Below are positions 29,285-41,092 of a stretch of DNA of 64,000 nt, piece by piece. Source of the DNA: Holophagales bacterium (GTDB lineage Bacteria > Acidobacteriota > Thermoanaerobaculia > Multivoradales > Multivoraceae); contig VXVC01000012.1 in assembly GCA_009836625.1 (NCBI GenBank), positions 256,073 to 320,072 on the forward strand. The letters run 5' to 3'. Position 1 is the stretch's first letter. The number at the start of each line of letters is the position of its first letter. A model generated the notes under the pieces. The model ran no database searches. It was not told the origin of the DNA and saw nothing but the letters and a program-made list of their open reading frames with translations. A program made the position numbers and the translations under genes.

Positions 29285-29366
29285 ACCGCCGGATGCCGCA
29301 GGAAAGACCCGCTACGGAACGGAACCGGCAGGTTCGTGCCAACGCCTCTCCTCGATCTCTCAAGCC

Positions 29367-29516
29367 GCGCTAAACCGTCGGATCGTCGCTGATCTGCACC
29401 ACCATCTTGCCGGTGTTCTCGCCGCGGAAGAGGCCCATGAACGCCTCCGGGGCGTTCGCGAGGCCGGAGACGATCGTCTCGCGGTAGGCGACCTTGCCTT
29501 CCGCGATCCAGCCGGC
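29367..29516. repeat. 150-bp direct repeat, right copy (within 3' end of 29370-30386)
   Basis: Identical to 25457-25606. Confidence 0.95.
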
Positions 29517-30386
29517 GACGTCGCGGACGAAGTCGGCGCGGCGGTCCATGTGGTCGGAGACGATGAAGCCCTGCATCCTGAGGCGCTTCGGAATGATCGA
29601 GATGAGGGTCCTCGGTCCCGGTCGCGGCTCCTCGTCGTTGTAGTGGGCGATCATCCCGCACACCGGGATCCGCCCGAACATGTTCATGTGCAGCAGGACG
29701 GCCTCGAGCGTCGGTCCGCCGACGTTCTCGAAGTAGACGTCGATGCCGTCCGGGCAGGTCTCGCTCAGGGACCGGTTCAGGTCGTCGTGGTAGTCGAAGG
29801 CGGCGTCGTAGCCGAGATCGGAGACCAGGTGCTCGACCTTGTCCGGTGAGCCGGCGCTGCCGACCGCGCGGCAGCCCTTGATCTTCGCGATCTGGCCGAC
29901 GAGGCTGCCGACCGCGCCCGCCGCGGCCGACACGAAGACGGTCTCGCCCTCCTTCGGTTCGCCGAGGTCGAGCAGGCCGACGTAGGCGGTCATCCCCGGC
30001 ATGCCGAGCACGCCGAGAAAGGCGGACAGCGGCGCGCCGTGGGTGTCGAGTTTCTGCAACTCCGTCGCGTGGGCGGCGAAGTGGCTGCGCCAGCCGAAGC
30101 GGCTCGACACCAGGTCGCCCGGCGAGAGGGCGTCCGTGTTCGACTCCTCGACGACCCCCACGGCGCCGCCGTCGAGCGGTTTCCCGATGGCGAACGGCGG
30201 CGTGTAGGACTTGATGTCCCGCATGCGGCCCCGCATGTACGGGTCGACCGACATGTAGACGTTGCGCACCAGCGCCTGGCCTTCGCCGGCGGCCGGCATC
30301 CCGGTCTCGGCGAGTTCAAAGTTGGCCGCCTCGGGTTCGCCGGCGGGGCGGGAAGCGAGGCGGATTTCCTGGCTGCGGTCGGACAT
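29370..30386 (-). CDS. NADP-dependent oxidoreductase (MDR superfamily, CurA/leukotriene B4 dehydrogenase-like)
   Basis: YMSVDPYMRGRM; ETVFVSAAAGAVGSLVGQIAKIKGCRAVGSAGS; DVYFENVGGPTLEAVL. Confidence 0.92.
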   Translation of the reverse strand: MSDRSQEIRLASRPAGEPEAANFELAETGMPAAGEGQALVRNVYMSVDPYMRGRMRDIKSYTPPFAIGKPLDGGAVGVVEESNTDALSPGDLVSSRFGWRSHFAAHATELQKLDTHGAPLSAFLGVLGMPGMTAYVGLLDLGEPKEGETVFVSAAAGAVGSLVGQIAKIKGCRAVGSAGSPDKVEHLVSDLGYDAAFDYHDDLNRSLSETCPDGIDVYFENVGGPTLEAVLLHMNMFGRIPVCGMIAHYNDEEPRPGPRTLISIIPKRLRMQGFIVSDHMDRRADFVRDVAGWIAEGKVAYRETIVSGLANAPEAFMGLFRGENTGKMVVQISDDPTV

Positions 30387-30409
30387 CTTTCGTCGTGCTC
30401 CGGAAGGGG

Positions 30410-31720
30410 TCAGTCGATGATCGCCTGGTAGGCGAGGTTGCGGAACTCCGTGCCGTAGGTCAGGCCGGCGTGGGGGAGGATCTGGATCATGAACACGGCG
30501 ACCATCTCCTCGTCGGGGTCGATCCAGAAGCGGGTGCCCGCGGCGCCGCCCCAACTGTAGTCACCGGGAGAACCCAGCGCGCCGTTGATGCCCGGGTTCG
30601 TGTTGACCCGGAAGGTGAGCCCGAACCCGTCGCCCGGCCCCATCAACTGACCGACCCGCGGCATGTCGCCGATGTGGTCGGAAGACAGCAGCTTGACGGA
30701 CTTCGGACTCAGCAACTGGCCGCCGTCGTAGCGGCCGCCGTCGAGCAGCATCTGGACCATCCGGTAATAGTCGGTGGTGGTCGAGACGAGGCCCGCGCCG
30801 CCGTAGAAGATCTTCGGCTTCTTGAGATAGGAGTCCTGCGGCGGCGCGCTGGAGCGCATGACGGTGCCGTCGCCCGCTTCGCGGTCGGGCGTGTAGAGCA
30901 CGGCCAGCCGGTCTTCGGTGCCCGGGCGGACGTAGAAGGCCGTGTCCTTCATCCCGAGCGGCTTGAAGATCTCCTCTTCGAGGAAGACGTCGAAGGTCTT
31001 GCCCGAGATCACCTCGACCAGGCGGCCCAGGACGTCCATGCCGTAGCCGTAGCGCCACACGGTGCCGGGGTGGTCGTGCAGCGGCGACTGGCCCAGCTTG
31101 TCGACGAACTCCTCCAGGGTCTGGTCGCGGTTGCCGACGCCGAGTTCGGCGTAGTACATGCCGCCGCGCGCGTTGCGCGGACCGCCGTAGCTGATGCCGG
31201 CGCTATGGGTCAGCAGGTCCTGGACCGTCATGTCGCGGTTCGCCGGGACGAGTTCCATGCGCGGATCGCCGGTCGGGGCGACGCTCCACTCGGTGACTTC
31301 CAGGTCGCCGAGCGCCGGAATCCAGCGCGAGGCCGGCGTGCGCAGCGGGAAGCCGTACTTCTCGTGGAGGATCATGACGGCGACGCCGGTCACCGCCTTG
31401 GACATCGAGTAGATGCGGAAGAGCGCGTCCTTCGGCATCGGCTCCTTCGTCTCGAGATCCCGGTAGCCGTAGGTGTTGAAGTACGCGATCTCACCGCGGC
31501 GGGCGATCAGACCGGTGGCTCCGGCGACCTTGCCGGCCTCGATGTAGCCGTTCATCGCCGCGTCGATGCGGGCGAGCCGTTCGGCCGACAGGCCAACCTG
31601 CTCCGGCTTCGAGATCGTGACCTCGGGGTCGGCGGCCGTCAGCGGCGCTGCGGCGGCCAGAGTCAGGGCGAGCAGCGCTGCGACCGCAGGCCGCCAGGGT
31701 GAGAACATCCCTCGCTTCAT
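30410..31720 (-). CDS. Serine hydrolase, class C beta-lactamase family
   Basis: Signal peptide; FRIYSMSKAVTGVAVM (SxxK); YGYGMDVLGRLVEVISG; HSAGISYG. Confidence 0.9.
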   Translation of the reverse strand: MKRGMFSPWRPAVAALLALTLAAAAPLTAADPEVTISKPEQVGLSAERLARIDAAMNGYIEAGKVAGATGLIARRGEIAYFNTYGYRDLETKEPMPKDALFRIYSMSKAVTGVAVMILHEKYGFPLRTPASRWIPALGDLEVTEWSVAPTGDPRMELVPANRDMTVQDLLTHSAGISYGGPRNARGGMYYAELGVGNRDQTLEEFVDKLGQSPLHDHPGTVWRYGYGMDVLGRLVEVISGKTFDVFLEEEIFKPLGMKDTAFYVRPGTEDRLAVLYTPDREAGDGTVMRSSAPPQDSYLKKPKIFYGGAGLVSTTTDYYRMVQMLLDGGRYDGGQLLSPKSVKLLSSDHIGDMPRVGQLMGPGDGFGLTFRVNTNPGINGALGSPGDYSWGGAAGTRFWIDPDEEMVAVFMIQILPHAGLTYGTEFRNLAYQAIID

Positions 31721-31814
31721 CGTCGTCTCCTCGTACGTTGGTCGTGACGTGGGGGCCGATCGTAACGGAGCCGAAATCGCGCTGCTACAGTGACGCGGAA
31801 TCCCGACCAAGCAG

Positions 31815-33230
31815 ATGCCGGTACCCATCCCACCGCTGCGCGAGGAGAACCTGCCCGAGCGCAAGCTCTCCTTCTGGCAACTCGCCGGGCCTGGCGCGAT
31901 CATGATCGGCCTCGCGATCGGTGCCGGCGAACTCGCGGTGTGGCCTTGGGTGACGGCCAAGTTCGGCACCGTGATGTTGTGGGCGGCGGCGCTAGGCGTC
32001 TTCCTCCAGCTCTGGATCAACATCGAGATCGGCCGCTGGGCGGTGGTCACGGGCGAGCACCCGTACACGTCGTACGCGCGCATGTCGATGACGGTCATCT
32101 ACGCGTTCCTCACCTTGGGGTTCGTCGGCCTGTTCCTGCCGGGCTGGGCGCGGATGTCGGGAGCGGCGCTCAAGGCGCTCTTCTTCGGACCCGACGGTCC
32201 CGGTCCGGAGTGGTTCTGGACCGCGATCACGTTCGGGTTCATCGCGCTCATCCTGTTCGGGCCCAAACAGATGTACCGGGCGGTCGAGCGGGCGATCGGG
32301 ATCATGGTCCTGGTCATCACGATCGGCCTGATCTACGTCGCGTTCTCCGTCGGCACCTGGGACGCGGTCAAGGAGATGGGGAGCGGGCTAGTCAACTTCG
32401 GCCACATCGAGCTGGACGATGAGTTCACCTTCGCCCGGTTCTTCGGCGCCGTGGTCTTCGCCGGCATCGGCGGCGCCGGCAATCTCTGGTACGCCTTCTA
32501 CCTTCGGGACAAGAACATCGGAATGGGTGGCCGCATCCCGGTGCTGGCGAACCCGCTGCGCGTCCACAAGACGGCCGAAGTCCAGACCGGGTTCCGCTAC
32601 ATAGAGAGTCCCGAGAACGCGAGCCGGTTCAAGCGCTGGATGCGCTTCGTGATCCAGGACCAGGTCATCTTCTTCTGGCTCGGCAACACCTTCACCATGT
32701 TCCTGTTCATGTTCGGTGCACTGACCGTGCTGCGCCCGGCGGGGATCGTTCCCGCCGAGGGCCAGATCGTCTGGGACATGTCGATCATCCTGGAGTCGAG
32801 CCTCGGCACCTTTGGCCGCTACGTCTTCCTGCTGATCGGCATGGCCGCCCTGTTCAGCTCGCAGCTCGGCGGCGTCGACGGCGGCGCCCGCACCTGGTCC
32901 TACCTGCTGGGCTCCATGTTCAAGTTCGGCCGCAAGCGCACCCAGAGCCAGTGGTACCTGATCTTCGCCATCATGTTCATGGTCGCCGGCACCGCCTCCA
33001 CCGCGTTCTTTGAAGTCTCCGGGGTGTCCGCGCTCGGCTTCATCTTCAACGCCGCCCTGCTGGGCGGATTCGCGATGGCGATCTACGTTCCGCTGACGCT
33101 CTACGTGAACCTGACGAAGCTGCCGAAGTCCGCCCGCCCGAAGGCGCTCAACATCGTGATGATGCTGATCGCTTCCGCGGTCTACGTGTCGTTCACCCTG
33201 TTCACGATCTGGGGCCTGATCTTCGGGTGA
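31815..33230 (+). CDS. Divergent Nramp-like membrane transporter
   Basis: Multi-TM; GPGAIMIGLAIGAGELAVWPWVTAKFG at the TM1 position; Nramp-like architecture without DPGN or MPH motifs. Confidence 0.75.
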   Translation: MPVPIPPLREENLPERKLSFWQLAGPGAIMIGLAIGAGELAVWPWVTAKFGTVMLWAAALGVFLQLWINIEIGRWAVVTGEHPYTSYARMSMTVIYAFLTLGFVGLFLPGWARMSGAALKALFFGPDGPGPEWFWTAITFGFIALILFGPKQMYRAVERAIGIMVLVITIGLIYVAFSVGTWDAVKEMGSGLVNFGHIELDDEFTFARFFGAVVFAGIGGAGNLWYAFYLRDKNIGMGGRIPVLANPLRVHKTAEVQTGFRYIESPENASRFKRWMRFVIQDQVIFFWLGNTFTMFLFMFGALTVLRPAGIVPAEGQIVWDMSIILESSLGTFGRYVFLLIGMAALFSSQLGGVDGGARTWSYLLGSMFKFGRKRTQSQWYLIFAIMFMVAGTASTAFFEVSGVSALGFIFNAALLGGFAMAIYVPLTLYVNLTKLPKSARPKALNIVMMLIASAVYVSFTLFTIWGLIFG

Positions 33231-33244
33231 TCAGGACCGGGAGC

Positions 33245-34282
33245 TCAGCCGGTGAAGCGGAGCAGGGCCGCCCCCCAGTGGAAGCCGGCGCCGAAGGAGG
33301 TCAGCAGCACCAGGTCGCCCGGCGAGATGCGGCCCTTGGTGTGGGCTTCCCAGAGCGCCAGGGGAACCGATGCCGAGCCGGTGTTCCCGTACTCCTGGAG
33401 GTTCGTGTAGACCTTCTCCATCGGTACGGACAGGTTCTTCGCGACCGCCTGAACGATACGCAGGTTCGCCTGGTGGGGCACGATCATGGCCACGTCTTCG
33501 AGCTTCGCGCCCACGGCTTCCAGCACGTCGAGGCCGACTTCCGACATGCGATGGACGGCGTGACGGAACACCGCCCGGCCCTCCATGATCAGCTTCAGAT
33601 GCTCTTCCTTCTGGGCGTACTCGAGGCTGAACGGCTTGCGAGTGCCGCCGATCTCCAGGGTCAGAATGCTCCACTGGCTGCCGTCGGTGCCGGTCCTGGC
33701 GCCGAGGATCTCGGCCATTTGTGGTCCGCGCTCGACGATCACGCCGGCCGCGGCGTCGCCGAACAGTACGCAGGTCTCCCGGATCTTCCAGCTCACCAGA
33801 CGCGTAATCAGCTCGACGCCGATGACGAGCACCCGGCGGGTGCCGGTCAGGACCCGCGAGCGGGCGACGTCCATCGCCTGCACGAAGCCGGCGCAACCGC
33901 TGCCGCCGAGGTCGTAGGAAGGGACTTCGCGGGCGCCGAGCTTGCGCTGGACGAAGGAGGCCGTATCCGGCGTGTAGACCTCCGGAGTGTCCGTGGCCAC
34001 GATGATCTCGTCGATCTCTTCGGGGCCGATACCGCGGCTCTCGAGGGCCGATCTGGCGGCGGCCGTCGCCAGGTCGGCGGTGGACTCGTCCTCGGCGGCG
34101 ACGCGCCGCCGGTGGATGCCGGTGCGTTCGACGATCCACTCGTCTGAAGTATCTACGTAGCGGGTCCACTCCTCGTTCGTCATCACTCGCTCCGGCACAT
34201 AGCCGCCGAAGCCGCTGATTCCTACGGCCGTGTTCGTCAAGTGGTCTCCTAGGGGCGTGAAATCGCCGGGTGGCTCTTCCAC
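33245..34282 (-). CDS. fabH: 3-oxoacyl-ACP synthase III (KASIII)
   Basis: Catalytic GGSGCAGFVQAMD, MIVPHQANLRI, YGNTGSASVPLAL. Start could be downstream, near 34240. Confidence 0.9.
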   Translation of the reverse strand: MEEPPGDFTPLGDHLTNTAVGISGFGGYVPERVMTNEEWTRYVDTSDEWIVERTGIHRRRVAAEDESTADLATAAARSALESRGIGPEEIDEIIVATDTPEVYTPDTASFVQRKLGAREVPSYDLGGSGCAGFVQAMDVARSRVLTGTRRVLVIGVELITRLVSWKIRETCVLFGDAAAGVIVERGPQMAEILGARTGTDGSQWSILTLEIGGTRKPFSLEYAQKEEHLKLIMEGRAVFRHAVHRMSEVGLDVLEAVGAKLEDVAMIVPHQANLRIVQAVAKNLSVPMEKVYTNLQEYGNTGSASVPLALWEAHTKGRISPGDLVLLTSFGAGFHWGAALLRFTG

Positions 34283-34297
34283 CGTACCACCGCTTGG

Positions 34298-35491
34298 CTA
34301 CTCGGGTGGCGGCTCCTGGTCGTCGCCCAGCAGTTCCGCGATCACTTCGTCCGTGTCGGCGCCGCACACGGGAGGGGACCGGCGGTAGGTCACCGGCGTG
34401 TCGGACATCCTGATCGGGTTGGCGACGACCGGCACGCTGCCGCGGTCGGAAAGCGGGTGCGGCATGTCGATCGTCATGCCGCGGGCCTTCGCCTGGTCCG
34501 ATGCCAGCGCCTGTTCCAGGTTGTGGATCGGTCCGCCGGGCACGCCGCGCGCTTCCAGGCCGGCCAGCACCTCGGCGCTGCTCAGCTCGCGCACGAGATC
34601 CGACAGCCGGGCCACCAGTTCGTCCCGGTGGGCGAGCCGGCCGGCGTTCGTCCGGTAGCGCACGTCCGCCGCCAGTTCGGGGGCGCCGAGCAACTCGCAG
34701 AACCGCTCGTACTGGGAGTCGTTGCCGACCGCGACGATCACGTGCCCGTCGGCGGTCTCGAAGACGCCGTAGGGAACGATGTTCGGGTGCTCGTTGCCGC
34801 GCCGCTCCGGCACCCCGCCGGAGACCAGGTAGTTCGATCCCTCGTTGACCAGCCAGGCCATCTGGGCGTCGACCAGGGCGACGTCGATGTGCTGGCCCCG
34901 GCCGGTGCGGTCGCGGTGCCGCAGCGCCGCCAGGATCGCGGTCGCCGCGTACATGCCGCACATGATGTCGGCGATGCCGACGCCGACCTTCATCGGTTCG
35001 CCGTCCGGCGCGCCGGTGAGGCTCATGATGCCGCCGTAGCCTTGCGCCAGCAGGTCGTAGCCCGCGCGGTGGGCGTTCGGTCCGGTCTGGCCGAAGCCGG
35101 TGATCGAACAGTAGACGAGTCCCGGCAGTTCATCCCTGAGGTCGTCGTAGCCGAGACCGTAGCGGCTGAGTGCCCCGACCTTGAAGTTCTCGATCAGGAC
35201 GTCCGAGCGGGCAGCGAGCCGGCGGACCAGGCCGGCGCCCTCGCTGGTCGCGAGATCGATCGCGACCGAGCGCTTGTTCCGGTTGGCGCACAGGTAGTAC
35301 GCACTCTCGCTCGTGTCTTCGCCGTTCGCGTCCTTCACGAAGGGCGGACCCCAGCCGCGCGTGTCGTCGCCCCGGCCGGGACGTTCGATCTTGATCACGT
35401 CCGCGCCGAGGTCGCCGAGCAGTTGGGTGCACGTCGGCCCGGCCAGGATGCGGGTCAGGTCGAGGATCCGGAGTCCGTCGAGGGCGGGCAT
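34298..35491 (-). CDS. CaiB/BaiF family (class III) CoA-transferase
   Basis: LDGLRILDLTRILAGPTCTQLLGDLGADVIKIERPGRGDDTR; NRNKRSVAIDL; GYDLLAQGYGGIMSLTG. Confidence 0.93.
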   Translation of the reverse strand: MPALDGLRILDLTRILAGPTCTQLLGDLGADVIKIERPGRGDDTRGWGPPFVKDANGEDTSESAYYLCANRNKRSVAIDLATSEGAGLVRRLAARSDVLIENFKVGALSRYGLGYDDLRDELPGLVYCSITGFGQTGPNAHRAGYDLLAQGYGGIMSLTGAPDGEPMKVGVGIADIMCGMYAATAILAALRHRDRTGRGQHIDVALVDAQMAWLVNEGSNYLVSGGVPERRGNEHPNIVPYGVFETADGHVIVAVGNDSQYERFCELLGAPELAADVRYRTNAGRLAHRDELVARLSDLVRELSSAEVLAGLEARGVPGGPIHNLEQALASDQAKARGMTIDMPHPLSDRGSVPVVANPIRMSDTPVTYRRSPPVCGADTDEVIAELLGDDQEPPPE

Positions 35492-35557
35492 GGCTGCGGC
35501 GCGTCCACCGGTCGGCGCCGGACGCGGATGGCAGCCGTAGCATACGATCCTCTCTCT

Positions 35558-37200
<1,643 letters not shown>

Positions 37201-37204
<4 letters not shown>

Positions 37205-38961
37205 GATACAGAACCTGCCTCGTTTCTCTTTCCCTGGCATTCTGGTTCATGGCGTCGCTGCTGGCGGCGACGCCTGTCGACGCCCAGCTACAGGTTGAGC
37301 CCGCCGCCGGGGTCATCCAGGACACCGTCGACGTCGAGGTCGTGAACATCGACGTCCACGTCACCGATCGTCAGGGCGCTCCGGTCTCCGGGCTCGAGCT
37401 CTCGAACTTCCAGGTCTTCGAGAACGGCGAACGTGTTCAGCCGGTGAACTTCTACGAAGTCGTCCGGGAAGACCCGGACGCAACGGCGCCGATCTGGCTG
37501 GTCCTCTACTTCGATCAGCACAACATGCTGTCCGCGAACCGCGACCGGGCGCTTGCCGAACTGGAGGTCGACCTGCCGACGGTGCTCGAGGATCGCCGCG
37601 TGCGGATCATGGTCGCCGCGCACGACCAGGAGCCGCGCGTGATTCAGGCCTTCACCCGGAACTGGGGAGCGATCCGGGGCGCCCTGAACGGGCTGAAGGG
37701 TCAGGAGACTGTTGGCGACCAGAGGGACGGTCTCCGGCAGAGCGCTCAACTCTCCGTCACGGACATCTTTCACCGGATGCGCAGCCGCGATCGACTCGAC
37801 CGCCAGAACGCGGGCCTCGCTATCGACGCCCTGTTGGGCGAGATGAGGACGTACGCCCGCGAGGTCTACAACGATTCGGAGGCCAGCTTCGAGGCGCTCG
37901 GGAACTTCGTGCGCACGCTGGCCTGGCTCGAGGGCCGCAAGGCGCTCGTCTTCGTCTCCGACGGCATCGCCGAGCGGCCCCTCGGTACCCTGATGGAGCA
38001 CGTCCAGGACTTGCTCACGGGCGGCGCCAGCGACGCCGGCGCCCTGGTCGAGCGGGCGGGCGGCGGTCAGGCCGGCGGCGCGCCCGGCACGGGCGGCATC
38101 TTCGACCGTGATGCGAGCATGGAGGTCGGCCGCCTGCAACAGGAGGTCGAGCAGTTCCGGGCGACCGCGACGATTCAGGCCATCGTCGCCGAGGCCAACA
38201 CCTACGGCGTCACGCTGTTCGCGGCCAAGCCGCCGCCGGGCGACGCCGCGACGAGCGCCAGGCGCTCCAGGGGGCGCGGCGCGCTGATGGAGGTCTCGGA
38301 CCGCCGGGAAGCGCTTCACAACCTGGCCGAAGGGACCGGCGGGTTCGGTCGCACCGGCGGCGGGAGGCTGACCGGCGTGCTGGCCCAGGCCGTCGGCGGC
38401 ATGCAGTCGTACTACTCGCTCGGGCTCTCTTCGGCGAACAAGGTCGAGGGCGAGTTCACGTCGATCGAGGTGCGAGTGCGCGGAGTGAGGGGCGCCTCGG
38501 CCGACTACCGCCGGAGCTACGTCAAGAAAGGGGTCCGGTCGCGCATCTCGGAGCGGGCGCTGGCGGCGGCCTACGTCGGTGAGAGCGACAACCCGCACGG
38601 GATGGAGGTGAACGTCGACGCGATCATGCCCGTCGAAGGCCAGGACCTGTACGACGTGCAGATGTGGATCGAGTTTCCGATCAAGAGCGTGGAACTGGTC
38701 GAGATCGACGGCGTTCACCGCTCCGCCACGCGGCTGGTCGTCGTGGCGATGGACGACGACGACGAACTGACCGCGGCACAACACCTGGAGGTGCCGCTCG
38801 AGGTGCCCGCGGAGACGCTCGCGGACGCCCTGGAAAGCCACTACCGGGCGGGCCTGAGAATCCGTCTGCCCGGGGGCCGGCAACGGATCGCGCTCGGTCT
38901 CTGGGACCAGGCGGCCCGGTCGGGGTCGGTGTTGACTGACGCCTTGACCGTGGGGGGATAG
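37201..38961 (+). CDS. VWFA-related (acidobacterial-type, TIGR03436-like) protein
   Basis: VEVVNIDVHVTDRQGAPVSGLELSNFQVFENGERVQPVNFYEV; YYSLGLSS..EFTSIEVRVRG..ADYRRSYVKKG; ATGA overlap with upstream gene. Confidence 0.88.
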
Positions 38962-38963
38962 CG

Positions 38964-39734
38964 ATGAAGAACCTGTTCGACGTTTCCGGCAAGGTGGCGG
39001 TGGTCACCGGCGGCTCCCGCGGCATCGGGGCGATGATCGCGCGCGGCTACGTCGAGAACGGCGTGCGGACCTACATCAGTTCGCGGAAGGCTGCTGTCTG
39101 CGACGCGATGGCAGACGAGCTTTCGGCGTACGGCGAGTGTGTTTCGCTACCGAACGACCTGTCGACGATCGAAGGAGTGGAGCGCTTCTGCGCCGAGCTG
39201 CGGGAACGCGAAGAGAGGATTCACATCCTGGTGAACAACGCCGGCGCCGCCTGGGGAGCGCCGCTCGAGGAGTTCCCCGAGTCCGGCTGGGACAAGGTGA
39301 TGGACATCAACCTGAAGGGCCCGTTCTACCTGACCGTCAAGCTGCTCCCCGAGTTGCGCGCCGCGGCCACGGAGGACGATCCGGCGCGGGTGATCAACAT
39401 CGCCTCGATCGACGGCCTGCACGTGAACCCGCAGGAGCACTACCCCTACAGCGCCAGCAAGGCCGGCATGATCCACCTGACCCGAGCCCTCGCGCGCCGC
39501 CTCGCGCCTGAGGACATCACGGTGAACGCCGTCTGCCCGGGGCCGTTCGAGAGCAAGATGATGGAGTACAACCTGCGGAAGTTCGGCGACGAGATCCGCG
39601 CCCGCAACCCGCGCAAGCGGATCGGCACGCCGGAGGACATGGCCGGCGTTTCGATCTACCTGGCGTCCCGCGCCGCGGCCTACGTCACCGGCGCCGCCAT
39701 CCCGGTCGACGGCGGCATCTTCGCGGTGAGCTGA
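38964..39734 (+). CDS. SDR family oxidoreductase
   Basis: VAVVTGGSRGIGAMIA; LVNNAGAAWG; YPYSASKAGMIHLTR; C-terminal VTGAAIPVDGGIFAV. Confidence 0.95.
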   Translation: MKNLFDVSGKVAVVTGGSRGIGAMIARGYVENGVRTYISSRKAAVCDAMADELSAYGECVSLPNDLSTIEGVERFCAELREREERIHILVNNAGAAWGAPLEEFPESGWDKVMDINLKGPFYLTVKLLPELRAAATEDDPARVINIASIDGLHVNPQEHYPYSASKAGMIHLTRALARRLAPEDITVNAVCPGPFESKMMEYNLRKFGDEIRARNPRKRIGTPEDMAGVSIYLASRAAAYVTGAAIPVDGGIFAVS

Positions 39735-39809
39735 GATGCAACCGGACGTCGGACGAGGCCGCGCTACGGTGCCGATTGCCGTCGAGGCCGGGCTGGCGAT
39801 CGACTCTAG

Positions 39810-40943
39810 CTAATCGCTCCGCGAGCCGACTTGGGAGCGTGGCGGCCAATACGCGAAGAGCTCTGCAGCAGCATCCACGACGTAGAAGCGGCCCAGAGCG
39901 TAAGTGATTCCGGTGGGACGGATGTTTGCCTGGTCCAGATCGAAGTCGGCCGACGGCACGCGCCGGCCGCCGTTGTCATATGCGTAGACTTTGTCATGGA
40001 ACTGGTCCACGACGTAGAAACGGCCATGGGCGTACGTGATTCCTGCGGGACTGCCGTTCTCCGGATCCAGGTCGAAGTCGGCCGAATCCATGCGCGCACC
40101 GTTGCGGGCGTACGCGTAGACTCTGTCGCTCCACTCATCTACGATGTACAGGTGGTCATTAGCGTAGGTGATTCCTGCGGAACTGCCGTTGTTTAGGTAG
40201 AAGTCGGTCGACCACAGCATACGCGAGCCCCTGCCCCAATACCCGTAGACTTTGTCGAGCCACTTGTCTACGACGTAGAAGCCGTGCTCGGCGTACGTGA
40301 TTCCTGCGGGACTGCCCCGGTCAAGGTAAAAGTCGGCCGACGGCACACGCAAGCCGTTGTTGCCGTACGCGTAGGCTTTTTCGTCGGTCCTTTCATCCGC
40401 GACATAGAAGCGGCCATGGGCATAGGCGATCCCCCTTGGTTCGTTGCTACCAGGGATTAGGCTCCAGCGGCCCACTTCCCGCGAGCCGGCGCTCGAGCAC
40501 CGGAACGCAGCGGTATCGCTGCTGGTGGCGGCGGTGTGGCCCGACTTGTTGCGGTGGAACCACCGTTGCCCGTCGCTGATCCGGATGACGACGAGGTTGA
40601 ACGCGAGGTCCGTTACGGGTGCCACGTACACCCAGCGGTGGTCGTTGATGGAACAGCCGTCGAGCACCTTGATCAGCACTTCCGCGTTGTCACGATTGAA
40701 GAACCAGAGCAACCCGGACTGTCCCGACGCCCATGTACCCGACTTGGCCTCGCCGATCGTGCCGTCGCTGACTTCGTAGCACATACGGACGATGTAGCCG
40801 CCGTCGAAGGAGAGCGGCGTTGCTCTGGGCTCACAGTCGGTGTAGCCGCTGGAGTCCAAGGCTGCCATCACTGGTGCCGCCCAAGGCACCAAGGCAAGTG
40901 TGAGGAGAGCGGGCAGGACGCGGCTTTTCTTGGGTGCGGACAT
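39810..40943 (-). CDS. Secreted repeat protein, beta-propeller-like, with N-terminal Thermoanaerobaculia/Acidobacteria-type domain
   Basis: Signal peptide; N-domain SGLLWFFNRDNAEVLIKVLDGCSINDHRWVYVAPVTDLAFNL; about five C-terminal repeats of [P/A]xGITYAxGxFYVVDxxxDKVYAYxxxGxRxxSADFxLD. Confidence 0.75.
   Translation of the reverse strand: MSAPKKSRVLPALLTLALVPWAAPVMAALDSSGYTDCEPRATPLSFDGGYIVRMCYEVSDGTIGEAKSGTWASGQSGLLWFFNRDNAEVLIKVLDGCSINDHRWVYVAPVTDLAFNLVVIRISDGQRWFHRNKSGHTAATSSDTAAFRCSSAGSREVGRWSLIPGSNEPRGIAYAHGRFYVADERTDEKAYAYGNNGLRVPSADFYLDRGSPAGITYAEHGFYVVDKWLDKVYGYWGRGSRMLWSTDFYLNNGSSAGITYANDHLYIVDEWSDRVYAYARNGARMDSADFDLDPENGSPAGITYAHGRFYVVDQFHDKVYAYDNGGRRVPSADFDLDQANIRPTGITYALGRFYVVDAAAELFAYWPPRSQVGSRSD
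39830..40440. repeat. In-gene tandem repeat, period about 129-132 nt, about 5 units
   Basis: Motif gtgattcc(tgcgg) (or its gcgatcc variant) recurs near 39904, 40036, 40168, 40297 and 40426. Confidence 0.85.
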
Positions 40944-41092
40944 GTCGGGAGGATAGCTGGCCGACTCGAACTTCCGGCGCATTCCGCGCTGTGGCCGCAC
41001 GCCTGCCCCGACGCCCCGTAGACTTCTGCCGACAAGCCCGATGTCCGACGGTGCGCGAACCGGGTGGAAGAGTGGTCGCGAGGCGCTGCGAC

